From NCBI GenBank assembly GCA_013397865.1, contig VZTI01000687.1:538241-602240 (forward strand): 64,000 bases of DNA. Direction: 5' to 3'. Origin of the DNA: Struthidea cinerea (lineage: Eukaryota; Chordata; Aves; Passeriformes; Corcoracidae). The position numbers were made by a program, and so were the translations under genes. The notes beneath the pieces were generated by a model that was not told the origin of the DNA, made no database searches, and saw nothing but the letters and a program-made list of their open reading frames with translations. Below are positions 25,031-37,290 of the stretch, one piece after another. The first letter of the stretch is position 1. Every line of letters starts with the position of its first letter.

Positions 25031-25889
25031 AGCACCACGCTGACCTTCCAGGAGGTTCTGTGCTGTTGGGAGCAGAGTTGTTTTCCCTCTGCTTTTCTCT
25101 CAGGATACCTGCTTCTCTCCCAGCAGCTCTCTCAAGCACGCGAGGCAACGCTTATGGAATGCACTAAACACTTCCAGACTGCCTCAGTCAGGGACAGACA
25201 CCTGTCTTATTTCACACGTTCTGCTTCCTGAAACCCCTGCTTGGATTTACACCCTGGGAAATTGCTGAATTTATGGAGGCTTAATTTCCCTCCCTTTTGG
25301 AGCCCTATCCCTGTGTTTTGTCCAGTGCATGAGAACTGAAGTACTACTGTAGTGTGTTTCTGTCAGCCACTGTGTTGTCGGTGGCCAGGTAACAAACCCA
25401 CCACCAACAAATGCCCAGACTATGATTTGGTTCATTCCTGTTTAGGAATTCCTTGCACATCACCATGCTGAGAGCCATGGACCTCTCTAGATCTGGCCCC
25501 TCTGTCTAAGGAATTAAAACATTAAACTGAGAATTTGTAAGAAACTTTCAGAGGGATGCCATCTTTCCCATCCTCTCACTTCACTTCCTATCTCTATTTC
25601 TTGGCACTCTCAGTATGGCTTTGTCTTTTCAATCCATAGCTAGTTTTGCTCCAGTGACATCTCAAATGATTGGATTTTTTCCCTTCTTTCCTCAAAAAAC
25701 AATCCTGACCTGTTATTAAAAAAAAAAAACCTAAATATTTCAAGTTTTCAGCAGAAAAATATTTGATAAAATATGGGGGTTTTTTTTCTGTGAAACACAC
25801 TGTTCACTAAATTTCCTTTATTTGAAAAATCAGGTTTCCATCAAAAATGTTTCCATCAGAGAGTTTTTCTCCCGGGCTTTTATTCAGTG

Positions 25890-25973
25890 TGCAGTCCTGC
25901 TAACAGTTACTGAGGTGCAACATCTGTTGACTTCAGTCAAAGTTGCACCCCAGTAATTGAAAGCAGAATTGGG
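25890..25973. repeat. Palindromic hairpin repeat, best copy in the window
   Basis: The inner arms 25906-25921 and 25942-25957 are inverted repeats matching at 14 of 16 positions. Between them, TTGAC...GTCAA adds an inner stem around TTCA. The outer flanks (25890-25905 and 25958-25973) continue the symmetry more weakly, ending in AAGCAGAATTGGG on the right. The centre TTGACTTCAGT with GTTGCACC...AGTAATTG arms resembles an old amniote hairpin or MITE-like repeat. The exact family name was not verifiable here. Transcribed, it would fold into a long stem-loop. Confidence 0.6.
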
Positions 25974-26656
25974 TCTGTTCTTTGTGAGGTGTGTGAATGG
26001 ACAAAATCTTGCATTGACTGAAGTGTTAGTCTTAGCAGTAAGTGATCCTCTAATTTTAATCCTCCGCTCTATTCACGTCTCAGATACGAAATGTTTAATA
26101 AACTGCAGCTCAGTGGTAAGAATGAGTTACCCATCAGTGCATTTCTCAGCCAAAATTGTAGAGTAAACTACTCTCAATAGTAGGTTTATGTTACCATTTA
26201 CATTACTGGGTAAAACCTAAATTGGAGTTTTAATGTATTATGTGTTACTTATATAATGCACTATATAAGGAGGTTTATTTTCTCAGCTTCCTCAAATTTC
26301 ATGTTGGATGTTGCTTGATTGTACATATAAGTGGTAAATTACAAGCGCAATTCTTTTCTTTTATATACTTCATGTATCTATGCAAACAGATTTTGCATCC
26401 AGTCTGTAGTTTCCTGTGATATGAAAAAGAATCCCCCCAAACCTATAATTTTGAGGGGGCTCTGGCACAGCTTCATTTAGATCCCAGACATATTTCATCA
26501 TTCCCTGACTCAAACTTGCCTTTTCTCTGTCTCATACCACACAGAACAAGCCACACTTTTACATTTGTGTGTTGTTTCTTCCACATCAGAGTGGGGAAAG
26601 TTTATATATTCAGCATACAAATTTTAAAAATATAGATATGTCTATATACTGTTTAA

Positions 26657-26682
26657 TTATATAATATAATATAATATATTAA
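26657..26682. repeat. AT-rich simple repeat (ATATA units)
   Basis: Short tandem ATATAATATA-type low-complexity sequence within a broader AT-rich area. Confidence 0.75.
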
Positions 26683-29600
26683 ATTACTCTTCTATTTGTG
26701 TGCTAATGACTCTGTCTTTTCTTGTGGTTCTTTTAGTATTGAATAGTTTTGTGCTTGGTACAGCAATTTGCTGATCGATAGAGTTGCAGCTCCTACTCTT
26801 AACTTTTTGCTACTAAGAAACTTCATATTTAAAATGTTCATCTTACTTAAGTTTTATAAATGTATTTCCTCTGAGAAATACACAGAAACAAAGTTGATAA
26901 GTCATCCGCACCATATTTGCAGCCAGCACCTGATATACCAAGTGTCTGCAAGTCAAAAAAACCCACTGAAACACTATTGCAGAATAATTCATTAAAGTTT
27001 GAATAAAATGGAAAAATACATTTGTATACCCATTTTTTAGAAATTAAATATTTTTTGTTCTTGTTTTTTGAAAATTTTGGCATGAATAGAAAAGTTCTCA
27101 AAGATTTGCAAATTTATTGAATGTTTCAGTAACTTCTGTTTAAATGTAACTACTTTATTTGGAAGTTACAAAGATCTCATGCCTGTTAGAAACACTTAAA
27201 TAAAAGGAAAGTTGTGATCTCATTACATGCCAAAAATATTTATGTATAATCTTTAAGCCAAATTAGTGGTGTTATTTGGGAGAATTAAGTTTTACAAGCA
27301 TCTGAAACATGAAGCCTTTGTGTTTTGTACTTAGATTTTTGCCAACAGCTAGTCCAATGAGAGACCTCACTCAACATTAATGACCTTTGAAATGAAGCAA
27401 ACAAAATATTTATTATCTAATTCATTATAAATTTTAATCACCATCTGTAATAGCATAGATATTCACAGGTGTTTTTAAAAGTCTTGACTTGTTTTAAATC
27501 AGTGATGAAAAATATTCTTGTCATTATAAGGATCTTTGTTTTAAATTCTTCCATCTAGATAATGAGTCATTTCTATGAGCAGTTGATTTCCAAAATCTCT
27601 ATAACACAGATCTTCTGGCCTCCAGTGTCTTAGCCCAAGAATTAGTCGGTCTTTTAAAATCTTGCATCACTAGGCAAACACACAAGTCCAATAAGCAGAA
27701 ATCATGTTGTGATGTTAAACGCAGGTAGAAAACAATGTGGGTGGTACAACAGCATGGAACAATTCCCTGAATCATTTAAAGCTGATTAAATTCCATTGAT
27801 CAATCATTCTAAATAACTGAGAAGGAACAAAACTGAGTATTGCGAGGAATGAGGATGGGGCATGATTTTTCAGCAGGAAAAGCTTTCCTGGCTTAGCATG
27901 AAAATATAATGTGTTAACAGAGTCTTAAAATCAATATACCATGAATTAGCAGTCAGCAGAGAACAGCCAGATGACAGGGGGAATATGATTCATTTCTGAG
28001 AATGACTAAGATCTCAGGCAGCTCGTTGAGCAGAATATTTGGAGATTGTGAATAGACTTAAAAGAAATTCCTTTAATTTGATCTGGAAGTGTGTTTATGA
28101 CAGACATAAAGCACTTGAATTCTACTGAGGATTTCCTCTTGTGCTGCAGTCATCCTGACTCTGCTCTTTACAGCTGTTCTTTAAGTACTGACTGCTGAGC
28201 CAGACAAGCCAGTCCTCTTACACCTTAATGCATGGAAATGAAGTTTCCAGTTCTAGATGAGTAATTAGATAACCCAGCACTGACGGTGTAACGATAATGA
28301 AGTGAAGAGGAAAGGATCCCTCAATAATCAGATCCTTTTCAGGCATTCAAAAGAAAATGCATTTTGATGTTTTTCAAAAGACACTCAGCTGCCTTATTCC
28401 ACCTCTTTCCTTTCCTTCATTTCAGCTTTAAAATTACAGTTTTTTCATTAGACAAACAACATCCATAGGTGCTCTGGATGCAAACGAATGTGGATTGCCT
28501 TAATATGGGAAGTGACAGCCCCTGGCATTTGTCTGAATATTAATGCTGAATCAGATGGAGAAATCATTATGGCTGATGGTTTTGGTTATTAAGTTTAAAA
28601 TGTCAGAAGCCTGAGTTTAAGTTTTCGTGACAGCAACAAATGTTTTGTAATTTTTTTAATGCCTAAGTTTCAATTTATATTCAAATTTCCACTTCTTTTT
28701 TTTGTCTTATTTTTTGGGCTTTCAGTGTCCAGGAACTTCTATTTTTGGTGGATTGGGAGAAGTCTGAAATCCAGTTTGAACTGGGAGAAAACTCTTGCTA
28801 CCTGTAGTTGCAGATAACACCTTTGCTTTTGTGCTATTGGCCTCTCTCTTTTTCTCCTAGGATCATATAGGACAACATTTTCAATGGGGCTCATGGCCTG
28901 TTTTTTGAGTACTCTTAGCCTGGGCCAGATTTCCAGAGCTGCAACCTGGAGTTCCCACTGTTGTGTTTACAGACAGACATTCAACAAAGCCCTCAAGCTG
29001 CTGAGTTGTTTTGAAAACCTGGCCACATATTTCTGTGTTGGCTTTGGATACAGAAACTGGGCACTGATGCTCTGTGGTTGAGCTCTGCTGCTATTTCTGA
29101 CCTCAGAGGACGTGTCTGGATGTTCTGGTGGTGGTTCTTGAGGACTGTAAGCTGGCAGAGAGGTCTGGAAGTCTCATCTGGTATGGAAGTGGATCTTGGA
29201 AGACACTAAAAGACTTTGGAATGTGACTTGGTCCTCATCAGTGAAAGACGTGTTTGTGTCTCCCATGAAGTTCTGGCCACACAGCCAGGCTAAATGTGGG
29301 CTCTGTTAAACTCTGGATCCAAAGTGCCTCTCCCTTTTTCCAAGGCACATATTTCCCTTCTTTATCAAAATGCCACCTGTTAGTGACCTCCTGGGTCTGC
29401 AAGTTCTGTAGAAAACCTCACTGGGTCCTTCAACAAAACAGGTGTGAATGTCAGTTTTAAAGAGAGGAATGAACTCAGGCTCAGAAGGAAACACTGCTGA
29501 TGGAGCAGAGGAGAATGAACAACTCCTTTTGCAGAGCCTTGGGAGACGCCCATGCTCGGCAAGAGAGGAGAGTTTGGGGAGAATCAATCTGCTGAAAATG

Positions 29601-31642
29601 GGAGGGCAATTCTGCTTCCTGTCAGAGATTAATAACTCAGTAACCTCGGTGGGAAGCCTGACAGGTACAACCACAACAGCAGGAAACTCCAGCACAGGCA
29701 CTGTGCTTTTGAGCATTAGTCTCTCATCCCTCAGCCTTCCCATGCCGAGCCTCCTGCCTTACAAACTGGAGTTGCTGTGCTCGGAATGAGATCCACCACT
29801 GGATCCAGCCACAGACACTCCCACACCAACACTTCTCCAGCCCCACAGCTTTTGCTGGGAGTGGTAGCAGGTCCTCAGACTGTAAATTCTACAAGGCAGA
29901 ATGCCGGCTATGCTTTTGGGTAACAGACTCAGAAGCACCAAAGTGACTTGGAAGCTGAAGTCCCCTGCAATTCTGACTGCTGTGTAGTCTCTAAATTGCT
30001 TTGACTTTCAGAAAGACTGGGGCTATGCAGATGTTTATTCCCTTCTAAAAACATTCCTGCTTGTGTCTAACAAGTGTAGTATATTCTCTCTTTGGGATGT
30101 TAGAGTGAATTAACTCCAGCCCAGTTCCCCCGAGTAAGGCAGAGGAGAACTGAAGACCCATCCCTTGCCCGTATCTTTTATTTTGGCAGAAAATGTGAAA
30201 CTTCCTTGTTCAGGTGCCTGTTCCCTATTTTAATTCTGTTTTACTCCTCCCCCTTCTAACACTTTTAATTTGGTTGGGGAGGAGAGGAGAATGGCTTTTT
30301 CTTTCCTACTTATTGTGGTAGAAAATGGGGGATGGAGACCAGGTTTCTTGGACTCTTATATTCAAAATAACTATAAATAATTAGTTACAGGGACCTAGCT
30401 TCCCCCTCCTTTTAAGGCCTAATTTAGGTTCTTTATCAAAATGATTTAAAATGCCTTTCTCAGTGGGAAACTGTATTTCAGAGCTTTTATTTATTGGACT
30501 TCTCAAAAAGTGTGTTTTTAATGCACATCCTGACTTTCTGCCAAAACTCTCCACTGTAACATTGGGATTGGCGCAACCCTTTGTATAGGGAGTTATATTT
30601 ATTGGATTTTTACATATTGATACAGAGCAATTCATCTAAATAAATCATACACAGAATTGGCACATAAATCTCCCAGTCTTCACTACTCACTGTACTACAT
30701 TACTATCCTGACAACCTTCCCTCAAATACAGCAAAACTTTCCTCTTAGTGTACTTTTTTCTAGTCCTCTTAAAGTGTCAGTGATTTTCTGGGGCTGTGTA
30801 GCTTGGTTGTTGTTGCTGTGAGCTGTAGCGTTTAGGCTGTGGATTTTGTTTCATGATGCAGGGACAGGACAACATCACTGCATTTTAAGGAGGGCAAAGA
30901 GACTTGAACTCTGCAAAACGTGTGGATCATAACGTAGCACGCAAAGGCAGATTTCATGGTAGATGGCTGAATATCTGAGTATTTTAGCATTATGAGCCCA
31001 TTATGACACTGAGAAGAGATTTCTTTCTTCTGGTTTAAAAAGCACAATGTCTTGTGCTGGATGGCTGTTTGAGGAGTGCTGTTTGCTTCAGCAGTTTCAG
31101 GACTCCCAGACTAAATGTGTGTGTGTGGGTTGCACCCCTCCATTCTGGGACACCCTCTCTCCCCCTCCCAAATTGTTTCCTGCTTTCTGAGCAGAAGTCG
31201 CATATGAGACAGTCTGGGCCTAATTATTTTAAGCAAATACAAAACCATAAGCCAGGTCATGGATGGGTACAATTCAGTGTAACCGTCTGGCAGTTCACAC
31301 CAGTGGAAGCTCTGCCCAGTTGTGTTTTGAATCCCTGTCATTACAAATCCCAGGGATGTGACAGCCTTCTCTAAAAACTCAAGTTCAGTCTTTCCCAGTG
31401 AAGGGTTAAGAGCTGTGGCTTTCCAAAGGGATTTTGTAGTACTGGGCCCATCACTCCAGAAGGCTTTGGTCTTTCTGACGAAAGGGCTCCGACATCCAGG
31501 CAGTACTCTTGAAAGTTCAGAGTCTGGAAAGTCAGAGCTCTGTAAGAAATCATTACAATAAAAGGTAGAACAGATTCTAGCAAGTGTTCAGTCACCCAGC
31601 ATGGTGCCACTTAGAGGCAGAAGACCTTAAAACAACCAGCAA

Positions 31643-31732
31643 GATGCCTGCAGAAGAAGCCTCTCTGCCAGCTCTGGCACCCTGTGCCTGTCATTCCACT
31701 CTGTGCCTGTCATTCCATGCCCTTCATCCGAG
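31643..31732 (+). other. Possible cryptic exon end with consensus splice donor
   Basis: An ATG at 31643 opens a 30-codon frame that runs to a perfect AG|GTAAGT donor (intron GT at 31733-31734). The frame includes a 19-base-period duplication. No strong acceptor or promoter was found upstream, so this may be a chance donor or the end of a non-coding exon. Confidence 0.15.
31682..31717 (+). repeat. Short tandem duplication, period 19
   Basis: The 17-base string CTGTGCCTGTCATTCCA occurs exactly at 31682-31698 and again at 31701-31717. This is a recent-looking local duplication just upstream of the consensus splice donor at 31733. Confidence 0.85.
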
Positions 31733-32227
31733 GTAAGTTCGGCAGAGGGGCTGGGGACAGGCTGCGTCAGGGCACTGCTGATCTGTGAGGGCCACAGCCA
31801 TCATTTTATTCACTAGAAGAAAATAGAAGGAATCCAATTACAAGCTAAGATAATTTTCCTGATTGAAAAACAAATACCTTGTATGAGGATGCTTCATGTA
31901 GAAATAGGGAAACGGGCACAAAGGCACCTGCAGAAGGCCATCAGTGACACTGCTGTCAGCATTCACCTCTGGCTGGTGTCCAGCTGCTGCCATCTCCAGG
32001 CTCTGTCATTGCAAGCATGTCTGGAGACGAAAACAAATAAGAAGACCATCCTTTTTCAAAAATCCTTTTTAAAATGCCCTGCTAGGACAGACTATTCCTA
32101 TGGTAAAAGGGGATACTCCAGCCCTGCCCACTGTCACAGCGCCTCATGTTGTATCAGCAGTCCATGGATTTATGGGTAACTCTGTCAGACCTTCCTCTGG
32201 CTCCTTCTGTTTGTAAAAGGGGGATAG

Positions 32228-32481
32228 GATTAGAGACTTCAGCCAGGGACAGGGTTAGATTGGATATCAGGATGAAATTCTTCCCTGTGAGGGTGGTGAG
32301 GCCCTGGCACAGGTTGCCCAGAGAAGCCGTGGCTGCTCCATCCCTGGAAATCTTCATGGCAGGTTGGATGAGACTTGGAGCAACCTGGGATAGCAACCTG
32401 GAAGGTGTTCCTGCCCATGGCAGGGAGTTGGAAATACATGATCTTTGGGTTCCTTCCAACCCAAAACATTCTATGATTCTT
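32228..32481 (+). mobile_element. CR1 LINE, 5'-truncated 3' end
   Basis: This is a 5'-truncated chicken-repeat-1 type element in plus orientation. The 5' part still reads as the C-terminus of ORF2: a frame over about 32260-32370 carries WHRLPREAV then PSLEIF, corresponding to the W.RLP..V...SL..F tail shared by CR1/L2 polymerases. The rest matches the CR1 3' untranslated region and ends in ATTCTATGATTCT, the microsatellite-like terminus characteristic of CR1, with no poly-A tail. CR1 insertions usually lack clear target-site duplications, and none is visible. The element is dead. Confidence 0.93.
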
Positions 32482-35400
32482 TGACCACTGGTAATTTTAA
32501 TGAATGATGGTTCTGTCACTTTCCGTATTACATCCAAACATATTGTTTACAACCTACCTTAAAAAAAATCATAAAACGGCAGAATTTTTTAAAATGCATG
32601 CAGACTTGCCTCAGAAGAACAAATTTGTTTGGATGGTAAACAAAAATTCTGGGTTTATTTCCTTTTTTTTTTTTTGCTTGAAATCTGTGTGCATGTCATA
32701 AAATATTCCGGTGTACTTTCAAGAATAATTGAAGCATATGTACCCAAAATGTAATACTTTTCATAATGATTTCAGACTAAATTATCCATTATATGGGACT
32801 AACACATAAAAGCCTTCCTGTACATCAAGTGATAGATCAAAGGGAGGCACGATGGCTTGTCCACATGCACAAACCACACCTCTCAGATTCTGAGAACAAG
32901 GATATGCCGTCTGCATTTTAACTACATCTCCATGACATGAAACAGTATTCCTGCGTCTCCTACTGCGGGAGAGTCAGGTAGTCCTGGCTACAAAGATTTC
33001 CTTTTACATTTCTCACCTCTTTTTTTCTGTTCCCTAATACAGATGAGATTTCAGTGACTAGTCCAGGGTGAGTCTAATTTGAAAACTAAACTTCGCTCAG
33101 TTCCTCTCAGGGCGATGTGGGAACCTGTCGGGAGGAAGTATGGTTCTCAGTCCTTGGGTGGTAAATCCATGAACCCAAACCCCAGTCCTGCATCCTGGGG
33201 AGTGGGTGCTGGTGGAGATGTGCTCCTGCATAAAGCTCAGCAGCTTCAGTGGGCACAGCATTAGGACTGATGTGCTCCTGTTCCATGGGTCCCTGTCTTC
33301 CTGCTTTCTGCTAGTGGTTGGAGCACAGCGTTGTGCGTCAGACCCTTCTCCTCTTGACTGGCTTGCTTGTTGAACTCAGATGTATTTAAAACTTTCTGTG
33401 CCTCATTTTTCTATCTGCACAATTAATCTAGTAATATTTCCACCCTTGTAAGGATTCTTAATTACTTTGCCTGCCCAAAACCCTTTCCTTCAAGTGGATG
33501 ATGTGAGGGAGACAGAGTCTGAGTGTTACTACCGGTGAGCATTAATGGATCACTCTCAGATAGGGAGCCAACTGTCCCAGCCTTTGGGGTGTTTTGCTGT
33601 GAGTTTTTCTCACTATCTCTTCATGAGTAATAAGAAATGCAAACTTACTGGCTTAGTGGCATGATTAAAGATGTTTGTGTTCGGAATTCAACTGCAGTAA
33701 GAGACTGAAGATGTATAGTTTCATTTAAGTGCATGTCTAGAGCTAGTCTCCCAGCCAGCAGATTGGATGTTAGCCCAATTATTCCCATTAGCATCTGGTG
33801 GCTGAGCACTGATGTACTACCATGATCAGGGAAAAAAATTCCTTAAAATAACCTCCCTTAGCTGAAATGTAGAAGTACCTTTTATTGTTGTCGTGACTGC
33901 AAAAAATGTGAAGTGCACTGGGGAAGTGCTGAGTTGAGGCACCAGAAGAAGAGGCTGTGATCATGGGAAGGCTGAAACTTCTCCTCTGATCATTTCTGAC
34001 AGCTCAGAGTGGTTCTTTCACAATTGGAACCACTTGTGCTGCTTATTAATATAATGAAACTTATCCTCCAGCAAAAACAGAACCAACGGCTGACACAGGA
34101 GTGGAGGGAGAGGCTGAAACCTGATCTGCTTAGGGGTCTCTTAAAAATGATGGAAGACTAATAAAATCCAGTCCGCTTCCTACCTCCATTACAACTCCCA
34201 CTCCCAGCCTGTCCTCACGAGCTCAAGTGGAATAATGGCTCCTTCCAGAGCCAAGCCATCCATCCCCCAGTACAGCTGAATGGCCTCTAATGGTATTTGG
34301 CACCAGGGCCTGTTTTGGTACATTCCCTGATCTATGAAATTCTTTACTTTGATTCCATTGGGTGCTAGTTGAAGCCTCTAAAATGTTTCTTATTTCTTCA
34401 GGAGTAGACTTCTTTGGTCATGTGTTTTGGGTTTTTTTTATAATTATTTTTCAGGGTAAAAAGTGTTTCCACAGTACTTCAGGAAAGCTCAGTTTTTGGT
34501 ACATCTTCATCATGAGGATAACCAGAAGAACATCCATTTTTTCATTGGCAGTGGATTAGAGAAACAGTCATAACTCTGCATTTAATAGGATTGCTCAACA
34601 CCAGGAGGGTGACCATGAGATGCTGAGCGAAAAAAAATACTATAATGATTAAGAAAAAAAATCTAAAAAACACCAAATCTGAGGTCTTCAGGCTTTTCAA
34701 GTAGGTAGGAAAGCAGCCAAACAGAACTGTAAGGGTAAGCAGGGCAAAATGTCAGAGTTGATTTAACTCATTACATTTAAGTGGAAAATAAGGGATGAAA
34801 GTTTAGTTTAAGAAAAATTAAGGAAATACCTAAGAATGAGTTTACAAAGTGCAATATTTTCTCTCAAAGCCATAGGGTTAGCAGGTTGGTATCCAGCATC
34901 TGTGACTGATTAAGGGCATTTGAGATGGCAGGTGGCTTTTGGAAATGGAACCTTACAGGGCTTTGCAAATACTTTCTGTAGTTATGCAAAGTTATTTGAT
35001 TTATTCTTGCTGGTTCTCATTGAATAGCCTGGTTTAAAATCTATCAACTTGTCTTAATCCATGTTAATATTTTCTTATAGACACAGTGTTGTGAAAATTC
35101 TCCAATCGGATTCTGTAGAGTTGCCCTGGAGAATAATAGTTACTCGGTTTACACCACCGAGGGCTGTGTTAAGGTGAAGAACATAAATCATGGCATTTAA
35201 AAATGCCAGCCAAATCTTTTAGACAGTAATGAGATCAAGAACCAGATCTGATCATATTTGCTCCTGACAATTTTAAAGAGGCCTATAATTCCACGTGCTT
35301 CCCCTCTGTGTGGTCATGTTGAAATCGCCTGTCTATATCAAGAAGCCAAAGCCCCAAAAAACTCCTCAGCAGGGTGAAGGGTGGAGTGGGGTTGATCTGC

Positions 35401-36336
35401 TCATCAGTTCACACTGTTGGAAAAGGAGCAGGAAAGGCAACCCTGCATCTCTTCTTTGCTCTGGTCCACAGGTCACGAGCTCCAGTGAGGCCATGCAAGA
35501 GGCAGAGCCACAGGAGAGAGCCTATGGTTCTCCTCTTTGGGCTTGGATGGGAACCAAAACTCATCTCTGGGAAGAAATATTTGGAAGAGACACTGAAGAC
35601 AAGAAAGAAAACCCCACGGCTGGAGCTACTCCAAAAGTCAAGCCAACATACAACAACTGGCTCCTTAAAAAAGGGTAACAATAGGTAAAACAGAATTTAC
35701 AGCTGCAGGAAGTGCGGCCATAACGTGATTCAGGGCAAGTGGAGTTAAAACTCTCAATTAGCTTTCCCAAAGAGCTTTCTTGAGGAATAACTCAAGGAGC
35801 AAATACTGCAGAAGCCCCAGCACAGATTTGTTATTACTAGAGAAGAAAAATCCACATTTGGCCAAATCTTTCTATTATCTGATATTGTTAAACCAGTCCT
35901 GCAATGCTGTCTGGGATGTTCTAACCTCGGCACTGGTCCAGATCCATTACCAGCTATGGATTGTGTGTCTGTCTCTGTTTGTGTGTTCTTCTGCAGATTT
36001 GTTTTAAATCACCCTTCTCGAAGCTTTCCAGCATCCTGATTTATAGGATTTTACTAAGCTTCACATAGCCTTTTCTTTTCTTTACTAAGTATGTTTTACT
36101 ACTTTGTATTTTTTTCTGAAAAAAAAATGGATTTTATTGGACAAGGGTTCAAACGTAGCCGCACAATGTTTGTTTTACGGATTTTGTATTAAACCACTTT
36201 AACGCGTTTGTAGACCTGAGGAACTCGGCAAATACTGTGAAGGAAATGCCCTGAGCTTCATCTTGCTGCTTTGAACTGAGCACAGTGAACTTTGCCTGGT
36301 TATTGAGCTGACACGTGAACAACCCATTTGCAATTC
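32482..36336. other. Non-coding stretch, no gene recognised
   Basis: Mixed to AT-rich DNA without recognisable exons, RNA genes or repeats apart from short A- and T-runs (for example 32661-32675). Overlapping plus-strand open frames at 35295-35688 lack splice borders and domains. Confidence 0.45.
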
Positions 36337-36368
<32 letters not shown>

Positions 36369-36404
36369 CGAGTGAGAGAGAGAGAGAGAGAGCGCGAGAG
36401 CGAG
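36337..36404. repeat. GA microsatellite
   Basis: A (GA)n tract interrupted by GC units (AGCGAGAGCGAG, AGCGCGAGAGCGAG). The interruptions suggest an ageing, partly stabilised repeat. Purine-only strands of this kind can form triplex or H-DNA and bind GAGA-type factors. Confidence 0.95.
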
Positions 36405-36416
36405 CTAACGAGCAGG

Positions 36417-36480
36417 GGGGCCTGATCCTGCTTTTACCAAAGCCAAAGGAAATCCTACTGTTGACTGCAGCAAAATCAGA
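36417..36480. repeat. Degraded hairpin-type repeat half
   Basis: The segment begins GGGGCCTGATCCTGCTT and includes AAATCCTACTGTTGACTGCAG. This is the same end-plus-TTGAC(T/A)-centre pattern as in the copies at 24.9 and 25.9 kb. Only one arm and the centre can be followed. It directly follows the GA microsatellite. Confidence 0.4.
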
Positions 36481-36859
36481 AGCAAAATCATAATGACTAT
36501 TTAAGATGATATTTCACAAGTACAGTAATGTGACAATCATGATAAAGTGGTGGTTTTTCCAGAGGCACCATCTGAATTAATAGGGTCTTTCCAACTAGCT
36601 CTCCTTGAAATGGGTTGCAAGAGGTAAAATAAATTTTAAAAAGTCTTTAGGATACTTTCCCGTTGTCAGGATTTTTATTTATTTAATAAATAGCTGCTCT
36701 ATTTTGAAGTCCTTTTTTATTTTTTTTCATCATTGTCATCTTCTCCTTCTTTATTGTAGCATGAGTAATCTAATTTTTCTGCATAGCATGTTGCAGTTTG
36801 ATAGACAGGTCTCTGAGGGAAGCCTTATGTGTCAGCATCAGTGAAAATGACTTCTGAGG

Positions 36860-37290
36860 TTGGCTCACACCCCCACGCAAGCATGGAATCCAAATCACCC
36901 CAGAGTTACGCATCCGCCTGCCCCACGCCTCGCTGCTGGATAATGTATTCATTTGCCTCTGGCGAAAAAAATGTGAGATCCTCCATTGCATACTGATGTC
37001 ATGTGGAAGGAGCCATAATTGGGACTGGTCACATGTCGCAGGCATCGTGAGCTGCTGCTTTTTGCCGTCTGTGTCGATAAAGTTCAGGTCTCTGGATCTG
37101 TACCTATAGACATCGTGTGCTCCGAGGACACGCAGGGCTTGGAGACCCAGCAATTCAGGCATGTATTTCACCAAAAAAAAGGAAACGCAAATAGGCTGCA
37201 GGCACCCAGGTCTATCTTTTTTTCCAGAATCCCATCGTAGTGGCAGGAGATTTTTATTTAGCTCCATCACTACTTCGGTTTATCAGTAAT
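36860..37290. promoter_or_regulatory. Candidate conserved non-coding element
   Basis: Unique sequence with scattered CpGs, an ATAATGTATTCATTTGC segment near 36938 and TGATGTCATGTGG near 36993, followed by AT-rich TTTATCAGTAATAATTAATG near 37278. A 166-codon minus-strand open frame (36770-37270) overlaps it but shows no domain or splice support, so a regulatory reading is preferred. Confidence 0.25.

Larger units (their letters stand above)
25974..32227. other. AT-rich non-coding stretch, no gene recognised
   Basis: Long AT-rich region. The parts at 27100-27480 and 28200-28620 are unique, with many homeodomain-type cores such as GAGTAATTAGAT near 28260 and TGAATATTAATGC near 28530, and could be conserved elements. 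No open frame has both splice borders and a recognised domain. Confidence 0.4.

Noticed and set aside
32146..32484. 112-codon plus-strand open frame
   Set aside because: It is the residual ORF2 tail and 3' region of the CR1 element, not a host gene.
36770..37270. 166-codon minus-strand open frame
   Set aside because: No recognised family. It overlaps enhancer-like sequence and lacks splice or promoter evidence.
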